Notes: generated from the letters alone by a model not told the origin. 64,000 nt of DNA from Paraphoma chrysanthemicola (GCA_020744225.1 JAGMWG010000003.1:1116001-1180000), one strand, 5' to 3'; positions 45,125-57,355 are shown, numbered from the stretch's first letter. A program made the numbers and translations.

Positions 45125-45548
45125 GGGTCAGAGGGGATTGGGGATGGACATTGATGACGTGGTATGGTTGACGACGTATTGAAGTAGATTAAGGCTCATA
45201 TGGTCGCAATGGCGATTGCTCGCCACGTTTGCTATGGCATCAACATTTTTGGAGGCATTCTGAGAATTAAGAATGAGGCGAGAGGGCCCGAGAATAATCA
45301 TCGTAGCTCCTGGAAAAATTGAATCATATGTGCTGCATGACAAAAGTCACCTTCACCTCCATTGCCTAATCAAAATCGCGCAAACAAGACCTCATGGTGA
45401 GACTGAACCAAAGTTGACAGCATAAGAACTCGTTGACTGCTTTCAGTTTCTTTCTCTTACAAGCTTCTGTCAACTGGCGATTTTCTCACATTGACTGCTT
45501 CCTCACCAGCTCGGCAAACACCATTCAGTTTCCACCAACACTTCCAGC
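45125..45548. other. Intergenic spacer between paralogues 1 and 2
   Basis: About 420 bases, holding the 3' end of paralogue 1 and the promoter of paralogue 2, including a pyrimidine-rich leader before the ATG. No other gene is visible. Confidence 0.4.
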
Positions 45549-46117
45549 ATGTCCGACAACGAGTCTAAGTCTCGCGGATCTGGGGGCAAGACTGCCGGCT
45601 GGACTGACCGAGAAATTGTGAGTGTCGCACTGCAATGCATTCTGTGCATCATTGACGATACCCAATAGCTCGTATGCCTGCTCAACGTCATGGAGCACTC
45701 CGACTGCAAGCTCGAATACGGCGTAAGCATCCAATGGATATATCCGCCGCTTGGACTTGATTAACGTATGTATAGGAGGCCCCATATCCTTCAGGTCGCA
45801 ACGCCAACGGTTTCCGCCAGAAGATCAACGCGCTTAAGCGTGAGCTCAAAGGCGAGTTCGAGTCCATCAAGGCCGGGAACCCCATCGATGGCACCCCCAA
45901 AAAGAAAGGCACATCTGGAGACGGCACTCCCAAGTCAACGTCGAAGAAGCGCAAGGGCAAGACCGATGGTGAGGAGGGTGAGAATGCGAGCCCGAAGAAA
46001 CGTGGTCGTCCCAAGAAGAATGCCGCTGCAGCTGCTGAGGCTGAGGAGGATATCGACGAGGAGATGGGTGTTAAGACTGAGCCTGATGGAGATGCTGGTA
46101 TCGGGACTGAGATTTGA
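45549..46117 (+). CDS. SANT/Myb-like basic nuclear protein with AT-hook, paralogue 2 of 3
   Basis: Exons 45549-45617, 45669-45722 and 45776-46117 give 154 aa. Start MSDNESKSRGSGG, then the shared core (GWTDREILVCLLNVMEHSDC and GRNANGFRQKINALKRELKG). The tail contains PKKRGRPKKN, a good AT-hook core (RGRP) for minor-groove binding, then an acidic end with VKTE, a consensus-type sumoylation site. The protein is therefore probably a small chromatin or DNA-binding factor in the nucleus. Its middle exon is exactly 54 nt, as in both neighbours. Function is not known. Confidence 0.82.
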
Positions 46118-46765
46118 GGTACAACGTAGTGTCGGGGTGGACATGGAAAACCTTGCCGGGAATTGAACAGCACACTGAGATTGACGACGTAGCACTGGCA
46201 AGTGCTCGTGGTTCTGATCTTGGATCGCGCGAAGTAAATCTCGAAGGTCTTCGCCAGTTTCGGGTTGTAAACTGCAAAGGGGGTATACGAAAAATCATGA
46301 ACATGCTTTTTCAAGATGCAACTAATTATACTACTTTACACTAACGTCGTACTGAATAGCTCCATCAAATTAGAATAAAACTTTGATCGACATGCTGAGC
46401 TCATGACTTCTTCAGATTCATACGACGCCAAAAGCAGCGAAATTCGAGAAATGTTAGTCTGGTCCAGGACGTTTATGACATTCTCAATGTGAGATAAAGC
46501 TGCCTGTTTTGCACAGCTCTCCTTCTGAGCACATTAAGCTTATCATCGTGAGCATGCATCGTTGAGCAAGCACCACGTTCTCACCACAAAAGATTTCAAA
46601 CTCACCTTCACCTCAGATGAGCGACATAATGTCGATCCAACCATCAGCACACCACAAATACCGCCAATCACCCAGTCCCAACCCTTTCTCGCCATAGTCT
46701 ACCACACTCTTCCCAACGCAAAAGCATCTTCGAGCAACCACACTAGCCCTAATCAACCACTAACC
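46118..46765. other. Intergenic spacer between paralogues 2 and 3
   Basis: About 650 bases. A plus-strand frame from 46562 opens into paralogue 3's start region but has only a non-ATG start and no family resemblance. No other feature is supported. Confidence 0.4.
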
Positions 46766-47321
46766 ATGTCCGACAACGAGGGCACAAAAGCCAAGAGTGG
46801 CTGGACCGACAAGGAGCGTGTAAGTCAACACCACCTGACTTTGATAACCTCATCCCAAGGTACATACTGACATGTCGCAAGCTCACCTACCTCTTCGCTC
46901 TCATCGAGAACTCCAACGTCAAGTTCGAATACAACGTAAGCCCCCTCCCCACCATCCCTCCCCACTCTTCGGCTTTGGAGCCACACACATCCTAACCTCA
47001 TACCAGAGCACTCCGCGCCCCACCGGCCGCTCCGTCATCGCATGTCAGCGCATGATCGAGCGTCTCAAAGGCACGTTGAAGAACGAGCTCGAGGCGCTGA
47101 AAGCCGGACACCCGATTGAAGACAGCACGCCCAAGAAGCCTACCTCGGCGCCGCGGAAGCGCAAAGGCAAGGAGGCAGATGCGAACGGTGATGAGGGTGC
47201 GAGTCCGAGCAAGAAGGGCAGGAAGAAGAAGGGTGCTGCAATGGAGGCTGAGGCTGAGAAGACGTCGGAGCAGGATGGAGATGAGGAGATGAAGGTCAAG
47301 ACTGAGGTTCAGGAGGAGTAG
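46766..47321 (+). CDS. SANT/Myb-like basic nuclear protein, paralogue 3 of 3
   Basis: Exons 46766-46819, 46882-46935 and 47007-47321 give 140 aa. Start MSDNEGTKAKSGWTDKER, then LTYLFALIENSNVKFEYN (the 54-nt middle exon) and TPRPTGRSVIACQRMIERLK. This is the form I recall as common in other ascomycetes, so it is probably the ancestral copy. The tail has a degenerate hook (SKKGRKKKG) and ends with VKTE in a VKTEVQEE terminus. The conserved W, hydrophobic spacing and GRS..AC element suggest a Myb/SANT-like helix bundle; no specific function is known. Confidence 0.85.
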
Positions 47322-47989
47322 TTCCTGGCTGGGAATGTGGTGCGGTGTGGTAGGATTGAAGATGGGTTTCGCAGTGAGCGCTTCCGAAAGCGACTGGAAT
47401 GAAGCGCGAGGCGTTCGCAACACGGACTTCATATGGTTACATACATGGCATGGACTGGTGGATGGAAATCTTTTCTGAATATCAAAACACGAGCAAAGGA
47501 AGATATTCCTGGGGAGAGCTTTCTGATATGAGAAACAAAACATGAAATTTGAAAGGGTATCTCGACTATCTCATTCTCCAAATGTGTGCACAACATGATC
47601 ATCCTACCCAGCTCATACATCGTGAGGTACACTTGCTGCCTTCCTTATTTTTTGATGGTGATTCTGCCATGGCTGTCGTGAAATCAGTAATGATGGATGC
47701 CGTTGCTTCGTCCTCAGGTCGAATTGTTCGGCGCGCTGCGAGCTGTCCACCGCGACATAAGCTCTCCCCTCGACTAATCGCTAAGCCGCCCATTCGTGCG
47801 GCTGTATGAAGCTGCGTTATCGCACTTCCTACAATCAAGGACATTCCGCACGACATCCCTTTCACACGAATTCGCCTCCAGGTCTCCACTCTGTGGGATC
47901 CTGAAATCTCATGAGCAAAGTCGTTTCCGTCGTCTCGTTGCCTGAGCAATTCCTGCATATGCCGCGCCGGGAGCTTGGCCTGGCGGTGC
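47322..47989. other. Convergent intergenic region
   Basis: About 670 bases between paralogue 3 and the end of the patatin-like gene. Minus-strand frames here carry no family resemblance. No RNA gene or repeat was seen. Confidence 0.4.
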
Positions 47990-49928
47990 TCAACGTGTGA
48001 ATTCTGGCTTGGTCGCTTTGTTAACAACAGGGGGCGGCCCATCGTTATCTGGGTATGGTAGAGGCGTGCCGCGTGGTGGTCCTCGATGGCCTCCACTTGG
48101 AGGTGATGGGCGAGGAGCCGATAGGCTGCTCAGCCTTGCCTCATCCTGCAAGGGAGTTTTGGGTGGTCTCGGAGGCGCATGTGCATGTGCTTGCTGAAGA
48201 CGCTCTTCGAAACTTGGTGCTCGGGAGCTGTGCATCGAATCTTCTCGCGCGTTGAATAGCTCATCTGACCGGCGACCTGGAGCTATAAGCTCACCAGAAT
48301 GTCGAGGTGGAAGATCCCACGAGACTGGCTGAGGGTACTCATCGGATGACATGACGAGGTACTTGTCGTTATCGGACGGCCGCCGCGGTTCCTGGAAAGC
48401 GACACGGTTTCCGTCAGGATTCGTGAGACGATACTCTGGTCCAATGTCCTCGGCAGGGAGCTCTACAGCAAGCGGCGATGGGTCGGGCACAGTGGGCAGC
48501 GGCTTGTTTGGTGCTTGCGGCCCGCCAAATGGGTCGCCCCTCTGTGCTCGTTCCCACCGAATCTTCGCAAAGTGGATGCGCGCAACCTTCGCAGCAGCAT
48601 CGAGTGTCATACTCTGCACGCTTTTCTCTGCGAGGTACATGCGGGTGTTCGTGCTGATCTCGGCCAATGCATTCCACTCGTTCATCCCGAATTCACCCAC
48701 GCCCACATTGACATTGAGTCGGTAATAATTCTCGGGGTTGACGTGACGTTTGGCAAGGTGGTCCTTCATCTCTTTGTGTGTCTTCTCGCAGTCTTCAATC
48801 TTCTGTATGAGCCGCCGTCTAGCCTCGGCGAAGTCGCCAATGCCACCGGAGACAAACCCCTCCCACCACAAATGCTGTTGCTGGTTGGTACCGTCTGGTC
48901 GCTTGCCTGTGCCGATGCTTATGAAGACTCCGACATCGCGTCCTGGCCACTCGTTGCAGACAGCCTCATCGAGGACCATGGGAGCCGGATTGTATTTGCC
49001 GGTGCCCTCGTCGAGGAAGACGGATTGCCCAACTTGAATTGGCTTGAAGGCCAGCGCAGTCGCCGACGTGGCGCGGCCTGCTTGCCATATTGTTGCATTC
49101 GGTTCGACGGGTGGCTCTTTGCGCGAGTCGTAGGAGCGCAGGAGGATCTGACCGGTGCCAGCCTTCTTGGTGCCTTTGTAGACGGCCGTGACAGCGCTGT
49201 GGTGGTTAGCGTGGAGCTCGGGGACAGCGAAGCTTACTTACGTTTTGGTGCGCTCTTCGCGGTTGTCATACAGCTGTGCATGCGGGTTGCCCCATTTGAG
49301 GGCCGCCATGCGCAGATTGACAGGTGTTGTTCCAATCTGACTATATCTGCTTGCATTGCTTGCGCTCCTCTCCATGCGCCGGCCCGGCAGGGCGCTCCCT
49401 GGTGTCATTGGCGTCCGCAGGTCGGCCGATGAGGACAGTCCGTTGTGGTTGTCGTTTCCTTCGTCGTCGTAGATGGTGTGTTCGCGCACGCACTCCATGA
49501 TGGCCTCTTCCAGCTTCGATGCCTTGAACAATGTTGATCGGTAGGGTATGCCCGCAAAGGTCTTGTCCGTCTCAAACACTTTTCTCGTCATGCGCACGTA
49601 GACGTCCTTGCACGTCTCCACGTCCATGCGAAGCCGCCCCAGCATGATGGCGATCAAGCCTCCGGTTCCCGTCCCCGCAATCAGGTCGAAGTGCTCGCAT
49701 GGCTTGGGCACTTCGTGTCGCTTGGGCGCTCGTCCTTCGGTCTCGACAAACGTTCGGTGCATGAGCTCCTGGAGAATGATGAGCATCGAGTAGCCGCGTA
49801 CGCCCCCGCCATCTGCAGCGTGTTAGCCCAGCCGTGCTGTATCTGTGCGCATATCTCCTACCAAGTGATAGAATCCGCAGCGGCGGACCCTTGGTGGTAT
49901 CCTTCCGTCGAATGCCGCTATTCGCCAT
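47990..49928 (-). CDS. Patatin-like phospholipase-family protein lacking the catalytic serine
   Basis: Exons 49928-49862, 49812-49242 and 49196-47990 give 614 aa. The oxyanion-hole motif DGGGVRG at residues 23-29 and the downstream LRMDVETCKDVYVRM and AVTAVYKGT blocks place it in the patatin family, whose active members hydrolyse acyl esters with a Ser-Asp dyad. The nucleophile elbow, normally G-x-S-x-G, reads GTGTGG with Gly (codon GGA) at residue 71. The Asp region is kept as FLDEGTGKYNPAP. It is therefore probably not a classical serine lipase, though binding or another chemistry is possible. The last ~150 residues are Pro-rich and disordered (PPRPPKTPL, PPRGTPLPY). No membrane segment was seen. 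In-frame sequence continues upstream of the start but without an ATG. Confidence 0.85.
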
Positions 49929-50781
49929 GTTGGTGCAGCCTTGAGCGCGAGCTGCGAGGAGTCGGCGGTGCGATGTTGGCAGGCCTGAGGCGCGCGACAG
50001 GCTCAAAATAACCTGAGACGGTCGTGTGAAAGCGTCAAAGACTCGCAGGCGGCGGTGTGTCAAGGGTTGGCGTTTATTAGGGTAAGGTGTGCGGGTGAGT
50101 AACCCTTCGATGTACTGGGCAGCGGATGGTGGCTGTGGTGAGATCGCAGCCTGGGCGCGCGCTTGAAAGCGCTCAACGAGAAATGGCTGGAGTCGGTGCT
50201 GTGTATAGCGTGGGAAGGAAGAGAGTGTCTGAGGAAGGCGCAACAGGCACCTTGCACGCGGAAGCGACAGTCTCTTGACTCTGTGCTAGGCTTCTTGGGC
50301 CTTCACCAGCGACTCCGACAACGTCACTCGGTCGGCAACGGCCAAGCCCACCCTCCAAGCACAGCCACAGAGTTTGCAGCCAACGACAGCCCCTCTCGCA
50401 GCCTCGTCCAAGCTTCATCCCTGTCCCCCTCCATCACCAAACTGCCACAAAACCCGGCTTGCCCATCGCCGCCGCGTTCGCGTCGCTGGATCTTCGGCCT
50501 TGCAGCGGGAACCTGCTTGCCGCCGTTGCCTCCAGGAACGGCGCCCCCACCGCCATCCAATCACGTCACGTTCGACCTTGTCTCGGATGGTCACGCTCCC
50601 AGAGCTTGTCGCGCTCTCCGGTCGAGTAGTATTTCTGGAACAAGTCGATCACGATGGCAGTCACGCTGAACCACCACTGGCAACAGCACATTGTCTTTGC
50701 TGGACAGAAGTCATATGTGTGGCAAGTTCTGGCTGTCAGGCTTAGTAAACATACTTTGGCTCATCGTCGCCTCGAGGCTTT
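49929..50781. other. Intergenic region upstream of the patatin-like gene
   Basis: About 850 bases. Long open frames here (minus 49929-50243, plus 50163-50745) are Arg/Pro/Ser-rich, start with non-ATG codons or lack family resemblance. It is probably the promoter and leader of the patatin-like gene plus the 3' flank of the next gene. Confidence 0.4.
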
Positions 50782-52821
50782 CTAGAAGAGATGCTTGAGG
50801 CCTTCAATCGTGCCCTTGAACCCTACAATCTCGTCCCTGTCGATGCCTAGATCCTCGGGCGAGATAAAGTCGTCCCTCTCCTCCCATGGATCACACATCT
50901 CTCCATACTTGAATTGCAAACCTAGTTCGGTGCCCGCAGGTCCCCAGAGCTTAGTCCAGGCTTCCGGAGTGGTTTCTACGAACACACCCTTCTTACCTGT
51001 GACCTCAGACCAGGAGTCAATCATCTCCTGGAATGTCCACTTCTCGAGAGCCACGTTGGCGTATTTCTCATACGCGGCAGCGCCGGTCTTCAGCACTTGA
51101 CGTACAAAGATTCCTGGGTTGACAGTCAGATCGCCTGAAAGGAGTATCGAAGCAGTGGGCTTGGTCGGCACTGTCTGGACCCATTGACCGTTGGAGGGCT
51201 AAGTAGTTGACGTTAGCGCAAAGCAGCCAGAAGAGCAGGAAAAGTCGATCAAAGAAGAGCTGGATGTGCTTACGTATTCGATCGGCTTCAACAGTGGGAA
51301 GAACGCTAGATTCTGCGGATAGTACCCGAAGTACAGGTACGTGGTGAGCGACGCGAGATCCGGCAGCTCCGCCTTGATACGCGCGTCGACATTCGCTTTG
51401 TAATCCATGTGCGGAACAAGCAACTTCCCATGGAATTGGCGTTTCGCGCTCGGTGTGGTGGACCAGATATAGTGTTCGAGCGTTGGCGTGCGACTTGCCG
51501 CTCGTGCAAGTCTCATACCCTGCTCTTCCTCAATCTCGCCGGACTCGATTTGGGATTTTCCTGAGAACAGATGTTCCCACCAATTCGTCACGGCAAAGAC
51601 AGCGGATACGCCCTGAGCACAAAAGTCAGTTCGCATTCAATCAAAGACACAATGCAAAACTCACCTCAAACGCCTTCACGAGCGATTCTTCATCGTCGAA
51701 ATCTGCTTGGACTACTTCTACGCCGTTGGCGATGAGCTTTTTGGCTGCATCGCTTGCGGTGTTACGCGTGAGGGCGCGAACTTTCCAGCCTGGGGTGCTC
51801 TTCATAATGTTCACCACCCCTCCACCCTGATTTCCAGTTGCGCCGGTCACTGCAATAATCTTGGACTCCTTCGATGGCGGTGCTTTCAAGGCGTCTGGCA
51901 GCCCGCTGGTCTCGCCGTGCACCATTGCAAACCAAGGATCGTACACCTTCTCCGTTCGCTTGGCAAATGCTCCGCTCTTGTAGCCTGGCTTACTCCATGG
52001 GATTAGCTGGTCATGTGCTGCTTCGATGGTCTCGCCTGTCCGGACATTTTCTGTATCGTTCAAGAACAGATCATAACCTGAGAGAAGATTGCTTCTCAAC
52101 GTCATTTGCTCAGGAAGAAAGGCAGTGCTAAAATCAGGCATTGCGGGCGTTTCGATACCGCCTGGCATGACACAATTCACCGTAACGTTGTCCTTGATCT
52201 TCAAAACGGGACCGGCAGTGCGCACAAATTGGTGAACACCTGCCTTTGCAGCACAGTATTCTGGGAATGTTGCGCAGGGGTACACCCCAATCATGCTCCC
52301 AGTGATAATAACCTTACCACCCTTCTTCCCTGGATTGTGACGCATAAAATGTGTGGCGAGAGTAACGCCATATATTGTGCCTTTAAGGTCGATGTCTGTA
52401 CAACTGAGGTCCGGTTCCGGGGGCACATCGTCAACAGATGCGTCCTTGCGTCGCAAATTGTATACTGAAGATCTGTCGACACAACCAGCATTTGCAATCA
52501 ATGCATCGATGCGACCCCATTTTTTCCAGACGGTCTGAAAGAGCTGGGACTGTGAGGCGTAGCTTTGGACGTCACACTGCACGAAGATGGATGTGTCTCC
52601 AGACGCGTCAAGGGCACTCGCATTCGCTTGACCTTCCTTCTCGCGACGGCCGCTCAAAGCGACGCGATAGCCTCGCCCATGAAGGTGTGATGCTAGCCAA
52701 GACCCAATGCCGCTCTGTCGGAAAAGTATGTTAGCTACTGCGACGAACTTGTGGACATTGTGCTTACCGTAGCACCCGTGACGATGACGACCTGCTTTTC
52801 GGGAATTATGATAGACCCCAT
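50782..52821 (-). CDS. Fusion of short-chain dehydrogenase and NmrA-like NAD(P)-binding protein
   Basis: Four exons (52821-52768, 52714-51665, 51612-51274, 51198-50782) give 619 aa. Residues 1 to ~270 are a classical SDR: VTGATSGIGSWLAS for cofactor binding, ALIANAGC, then the catalytic region (IITGSMIG and YCAAK) and VMPGGIETP. A linker follows (AMVHGETSGLPDALKAPPSK). From ~310 an NmrA-like domain starts with its own Rossmann motif (IIAVTGATGNQGGGVVNIMK) and runs to the end (LSGDLTVNPGIFVRQVL, WTFQEMIDSWSEVTGKKG). The join lies inside one 1050-nt exon with no stop or intron signal, so the fusion is direct. SDRs oxidise or reduce small alcohols and ketones; NmrA-like domains bind NAD(P) and often act as redox sensors. 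Substrate and partner are unknown. Confidence 0.82.
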
Positions 52822-54776
52822 TGTCGAGGATGCTGAGATTCAGACAGGGTTTGCTCGCGGGTGGGGATATCTGTGCATATGTATGGATGAGCACATTAGG
52901 CTATGCAACGTGCGTTCGGGGGAATAGGCAGTTGCGTATCTGGTCAAGATTTGCCAACGCCAGTAGTGAAGGCATGATTGCGACCTCGCACGCTACAGTG
53001 GTCCAAGTTCGAGAAGACCAGTGCATGGATATGCCCGCCTCATTCATAGCCGGCTGCACGCAAGCGATAGGACACTGAGGCTCGCAGCACAAATAATAGC
53101 TCTCATAAGAGCGGGAACTTCCGTGTCTCGTTTGCTGCGGCGGTTCACCCCAGCGGATATCGCGACCGTCGCGTTTGTTGTGACCCTGACTCGTTTGATC
53201 CATTGGCCGCGCACGCCTAACCAAAGGCTTGAGTGTCCGGACCAAGGCCGAACAGAGCTGGACCTTGAGTGCAGCGTATTGGACCTTTGCTCGGACTTGA
53301 GTCCCGCCTTGGATCTTCTGTTTCCCATTAAGCGAGGCGCTTTTACGACATCCTCCTGCAGTCTCAAGTACCGGCGGATCTCTGAAGGATCGGTTACCAC
53401 CGCCACGGCACAGAATTGATGTACATGACACGAGCTCGTCGGCAACCTTCGTGATGGCAAGACTATCGCCTGGTTGTACCTGAACCTCGGCAGCGCGTGT
53501 TGTCAATCCCACTACAAGCTAAAGCATCGAGGGAGACGTTGACGCTAAGTGCCGTTTTCCCCGAACGGCTCGGTACGTAGACATAGCGGTTTTAGGCGAA
53601 AATCTGCCAATGAAGGAAGTGCGTCGCACGTCCACGATGAAGTGCAAGCGCATTTCGGACACTTTGTTCGTACTGCAGCCTGGATGACCTAACGAAAAGT
53701 CCGCGTGTTTGCCCGGAAAATGTCATCTTTTCCGATGGGCAGATCTTGGAAAGTAATCAAGTTCCCAGGCCCTTGTACGGTGGATGTTGTTCGGTTCCAT
53801 GTAAAACAAACTCGCTCTTTCCCTCGGCCTTCCTGCAGTTCAAGCAGATTTGCGGCGGAATATGTCAAAAGATGCGGCTCTTGACAGCCAATGTTGGATT
53901 AGTCAATCTTATGAGGTGGAGCTGCTTCATCCTTCAACACATGCCCTTGCCGATTTGCCCAGATCCTGGGCGGACTCGCGTCTTCTCACACGAGAATGAC
54001 TGCGAGCAAAAGAGCCAGAGAGGACACTGCTACATGCTTTTTGCATTCACAGGAGTGTAGTTTGGTTCAGAATAAATTGGCTCATCCCCACTTAACGCCG
54101 ACGGTGCTACAACATACTACTTCTCGGCGAATTGCTATGGACGAGCAAGAACGACCGACACCTTAATACATGGGTCTACTATCTTTTAGGTCTGTTCTTG
54201 CCGCAGAGCAACTTATACAGTCTAGCTCCTCTGCTCTGGGTTAGGTTGAGAAGCACATACGCACGTGCGTGCCGGGAAAGAATCCTAACGACGACGTTGA
54301 CGAGGCCTCCCATGTGGAATGCCGGAACTGCTGTGTCCATCACGCGTAAGTCCCTCACACTATCAATCGAAAAAGGTGTCTATGACTGCAGCGACCATGT
54401 TTGTCCAGTGTGCCAGGCCAGACGGGGACGCCACAGCCAATGAAGCTTTCAGCATTCTGAAGGCAGAACCGTCAGCCCAGCAACCTCTGGCAGTCCCGGT
54501 AAACACATGTCCCGTTCCGAAGACAGCCCGGTACCAAGAGTCCTAAGACGAATGTAGATCCACCTTCTTTTTGCTCGAGTGTTCATGGGTAATCACCACC
54601 GCTTCCTGTTGGTTTCAGTGCTGTAACAGCGCGATCTGCGCTCCCAGCGGTCGCATACTGCCGTGGTTGTACCTATATTCCTTTGATCTACATGTCGTCA
54701 AAAACTTCTCCTTAACCGGCCCTGCTCCGCTTTTGATCGCAGAGCCGGTCCTGTCTTACCCCAACAACAGCGCACG
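52822..54776. other. Long intergenic region
   Basis: About 1.95 kb, the longest gene-free stretch. Frames such as 53021-53419 plus, 52901-53512 minus and 53746-54060 plus have no family resemblance or start with non-ATG codons. No tRNA, transposon remnant or tandem repeat was recognised. It contains the divergent promoters of the fusion gene and the receptor-like gene. Confidence 0.4.
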
Positions 54777-56043
54777 ATGGTCGAAGCAGTGCCAATTGAG
54801 AATGCAAAACAGCGGAGTATACTGTGGGCATCGTCGTTGTCGATGGTCGTTGCTACTGTCCTGGTTGTACTTCGAATAATAGCCAAGCGCATTGGATCCA
54901 GGATCGATTACAGTGACTACTGCATTCTCCTAGCATGGGTAAGTCTTCACGCAGGATCCCTCATGGAAGCTTCAAGTAACCAGTCTACAGATAGCGAATA
55001 TCGGCCTTCACACCGACCAGATCTTACTCTGCGTCTATGGTGGGTTTGGCTTCCACCTCCAGGATATCTTCGCCCGGTTCGGGCCTGACAATGCCACCTT
55101 CTTTTTCAAGGTGAGCTTGTGAGGTGGCTCTCATCAAATGCGGCCAGCTGACCACATCGATGCGCTCAGGGAATCATGAGTTTCGCTTTATTGTGGAATG
55201 CCAATGCTATATTCACCAAGATCTCCGTCTTGCTAATGTACCTGGCCATTTTCCCGATGCCATCCATGTTACTCTGGTGTCAGTGGGTTGCTTTGTTCAT
55301 CACGCTGTGGTGCGTTGCAAACATATTCGTTGGCATCTTCATCTGTCGACCTATTCGCCGCAACTGGGATTTCACCGTCCAGGGATCTTGTGGCAGCCAA
55401 AGAGACTGGTACTTTAGCATGGGTGTCATCAACATCCTTACAGACGTTGTTCTGATTGGACTACCAATGCCATACCTGTATAAAATACGACTTCCGACGC
55501 CGAAGAAGATACTGGCAATGGGTCTGTTGAGTATTGGCATTGGGTAAGGAAGCTCAGTCATATTGTGCGACAGTCAAAACCGCTGACAACCAACACCGCA
55601 GCACATGGGTCATCACCATTTACCGCCAAGTCGCCCTGAAAGACCTCGTTTTCGCGGATATGACCCACTCTGGAGTTCTCGCGACTATCCTCTCGGGTAT
55701 CGAGCCCTCGGTGGCCATCGCACTAGCATGCATCCCGCTCCTCCGCCCGCTGTGGGGACGCTCCGAATCGGACTCGAAGAATAGCGGATATGACTTCAGC
55801 AACGGCAGCAGCAAGAAAAGTAATATGTATTCGAGTCGTTCAAAGACTCGTGATCAGAACCCCATCGATACTGTCGACGACACTTCGTCTGAGATCTACC
55901 TCCGCCCTGTGGAAGCTGAGCATAGCACGAAGACCTCTACGAATCATGTCATAGAGAACTCGTGTGGGAAGACGCATGTGAATGGCGCAGAAGGACAGAG
56001 GACGATCACCGTGGAGAGAAGGTGGGAAGTCAATAGTGAGTAG
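54777..56043 (+). CDS. PTH11-type rhodopsin-fold integral membrane protein
   Basis: Exons 54777-54938, 54991-55110, 55170-55543 and 55602-56043 give 365 aa. Seven hydrophobic segments are seen, including LWASSLSMVVATVLVVLRII, ALLWNANAIFTKISVLLMYL, CQWVALFITLWCVANIFVGI, MGVINILTDVVLIGLPMPYL and ILAMGLLSIGIG. The CRPIRRNWD and DVVLIGLPMPYLYK elements are typical of the fungal rhodopsin-like (SAT5/PTH11-related) family. The last ~110 residues are a hydrophilic cytosolic tail rich in Ser and charged residues. Family members are receptor-like plasma-membrane proteins, some linked to host sensing, but many are uncharacterised. No CFEM domain precedes the helices. It stands alone after a long promoter region. 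Confidence 0.85.
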
Positions 56044-57355
56044 ATGGCTTTTGGGCTTTGACTCAAGCTGTGGAGCCTTATGAATACTATACTGCTCAAG
56101 GCGCCGGACTTGCCAATATTGTCGGTTGAGCCTACACCAGGCAACCAAGCGCAAGAGAGCATGTACATCACCTTGCACTTTGCCTCTCACTCTAGCTTTG
56201 CGGAGCAAAAACACGTACCGAGACTTTTGACCTGGCACTACACATACCAAGGACGATCGCTCACGCAAATTCATCGTAAATGGTTCTGGAGAGAATTTTT
56301 TGGTAACAGTGGTGCACCGGAATGAGTCAAGACACGCTCGATCGCGGGAAAACACACGAGACTGCGCTCGTGCAGATGATGCAGCGTCAAGAGACGCGAA
56401 AGACCCAAGAGGAAGTCACCGAGCACACAGGCATCGGCACTGTCATTCAGAGCTGTCGTTGAATCTGTTCAAGACGTGATATCGATTCTGGTTTTTACTC
56501 GTTGGTTCGATAGCCTAGCTCTGATGATAGTAGATGACTCATTACTACAAGAATGAGACATAATGATGTGAGCCACCAGCCTGAGAGTGCATTTGATTGG
56601 TTATTATGACTGCCACGGGCCCTACCACAGTAGAGTCTTGATGTTTGCATACGGGCTAAGGTCACTTGATCAAGGGCATCAACGTTATTCGATGCTATTG
56701 GCAGCTGAGCTGCTTGGCTATTATAAGTGAGGAGTTGTGTGAGACAGCGCCAGGCGTATTGATATGAAAGAGATACGTTCGGATCGTAGGAAGGGTGATA
56801 TCACATGCTGTAACATTTCGTGCCCGTTCAAGCCTAGCTGTTGTAGACTGTCCAAAGCTTGGCTGCAAAATTGTGTTTTCACAGAAGTCTAGATATTTTT
56901 AAAAAAGTGATTTATTCTTCGTACGCTTCAGTAGAATGGTTCATATGAGCGAGTAAGTTGGGCTGTACATGGCCGACCGGGCACAAAGTGGTGTGAAGTT
57001 TGGTGGTGATATGATAATATTGCAGATGATGTAAGCAATGCGCTTGCCATTGGTGCTATCAAAACCTTCGCTGGATCCAATAAGTGTTACTTTGGAGGTC
57101 AAAACAAGTTCTGTGTACATTTGAATGACGAGTCCAGCTGCTGATGATCGACTGACATAAGTTTGTCTGACGATACTTGTCGTGATTTCCTTTACACGAC
57201 CAAAAGCTGTGCGATTGGTGTTGGCACGTGAGCAGCCAAGACTGACTTAGCGTTGTCGCTTAGCTCGCACCTTCCGACGCCGACACGACTGGAATTTGAC
57301 CCGTTCACGACTTCCAACACCAACCCACCGACCACGGCCGACAACATCATCGAAA
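56044..57355. other. Intergenic region upstream of eL19
   Basis: About 1.3 kb, with A/T-rich stretches (for example 56897-56920) and no long coding frame. The 5' UTR of the eL19 gene lies at its right end. No RNA gene was recognised. Confidence 0.4.

Noticed and set aside
48515..49432. Plus-strand frame of 305 residues
   Set aside because: It is antisense to the patatin-like gene, which has motif, splice and length support.
52822..54776. Candidate accessory gene or mobile element in the longest gene-free stretch
   Set aside because: No transposase, reverse transcriptase, terminal repeats or coherent coding frame could be seen.
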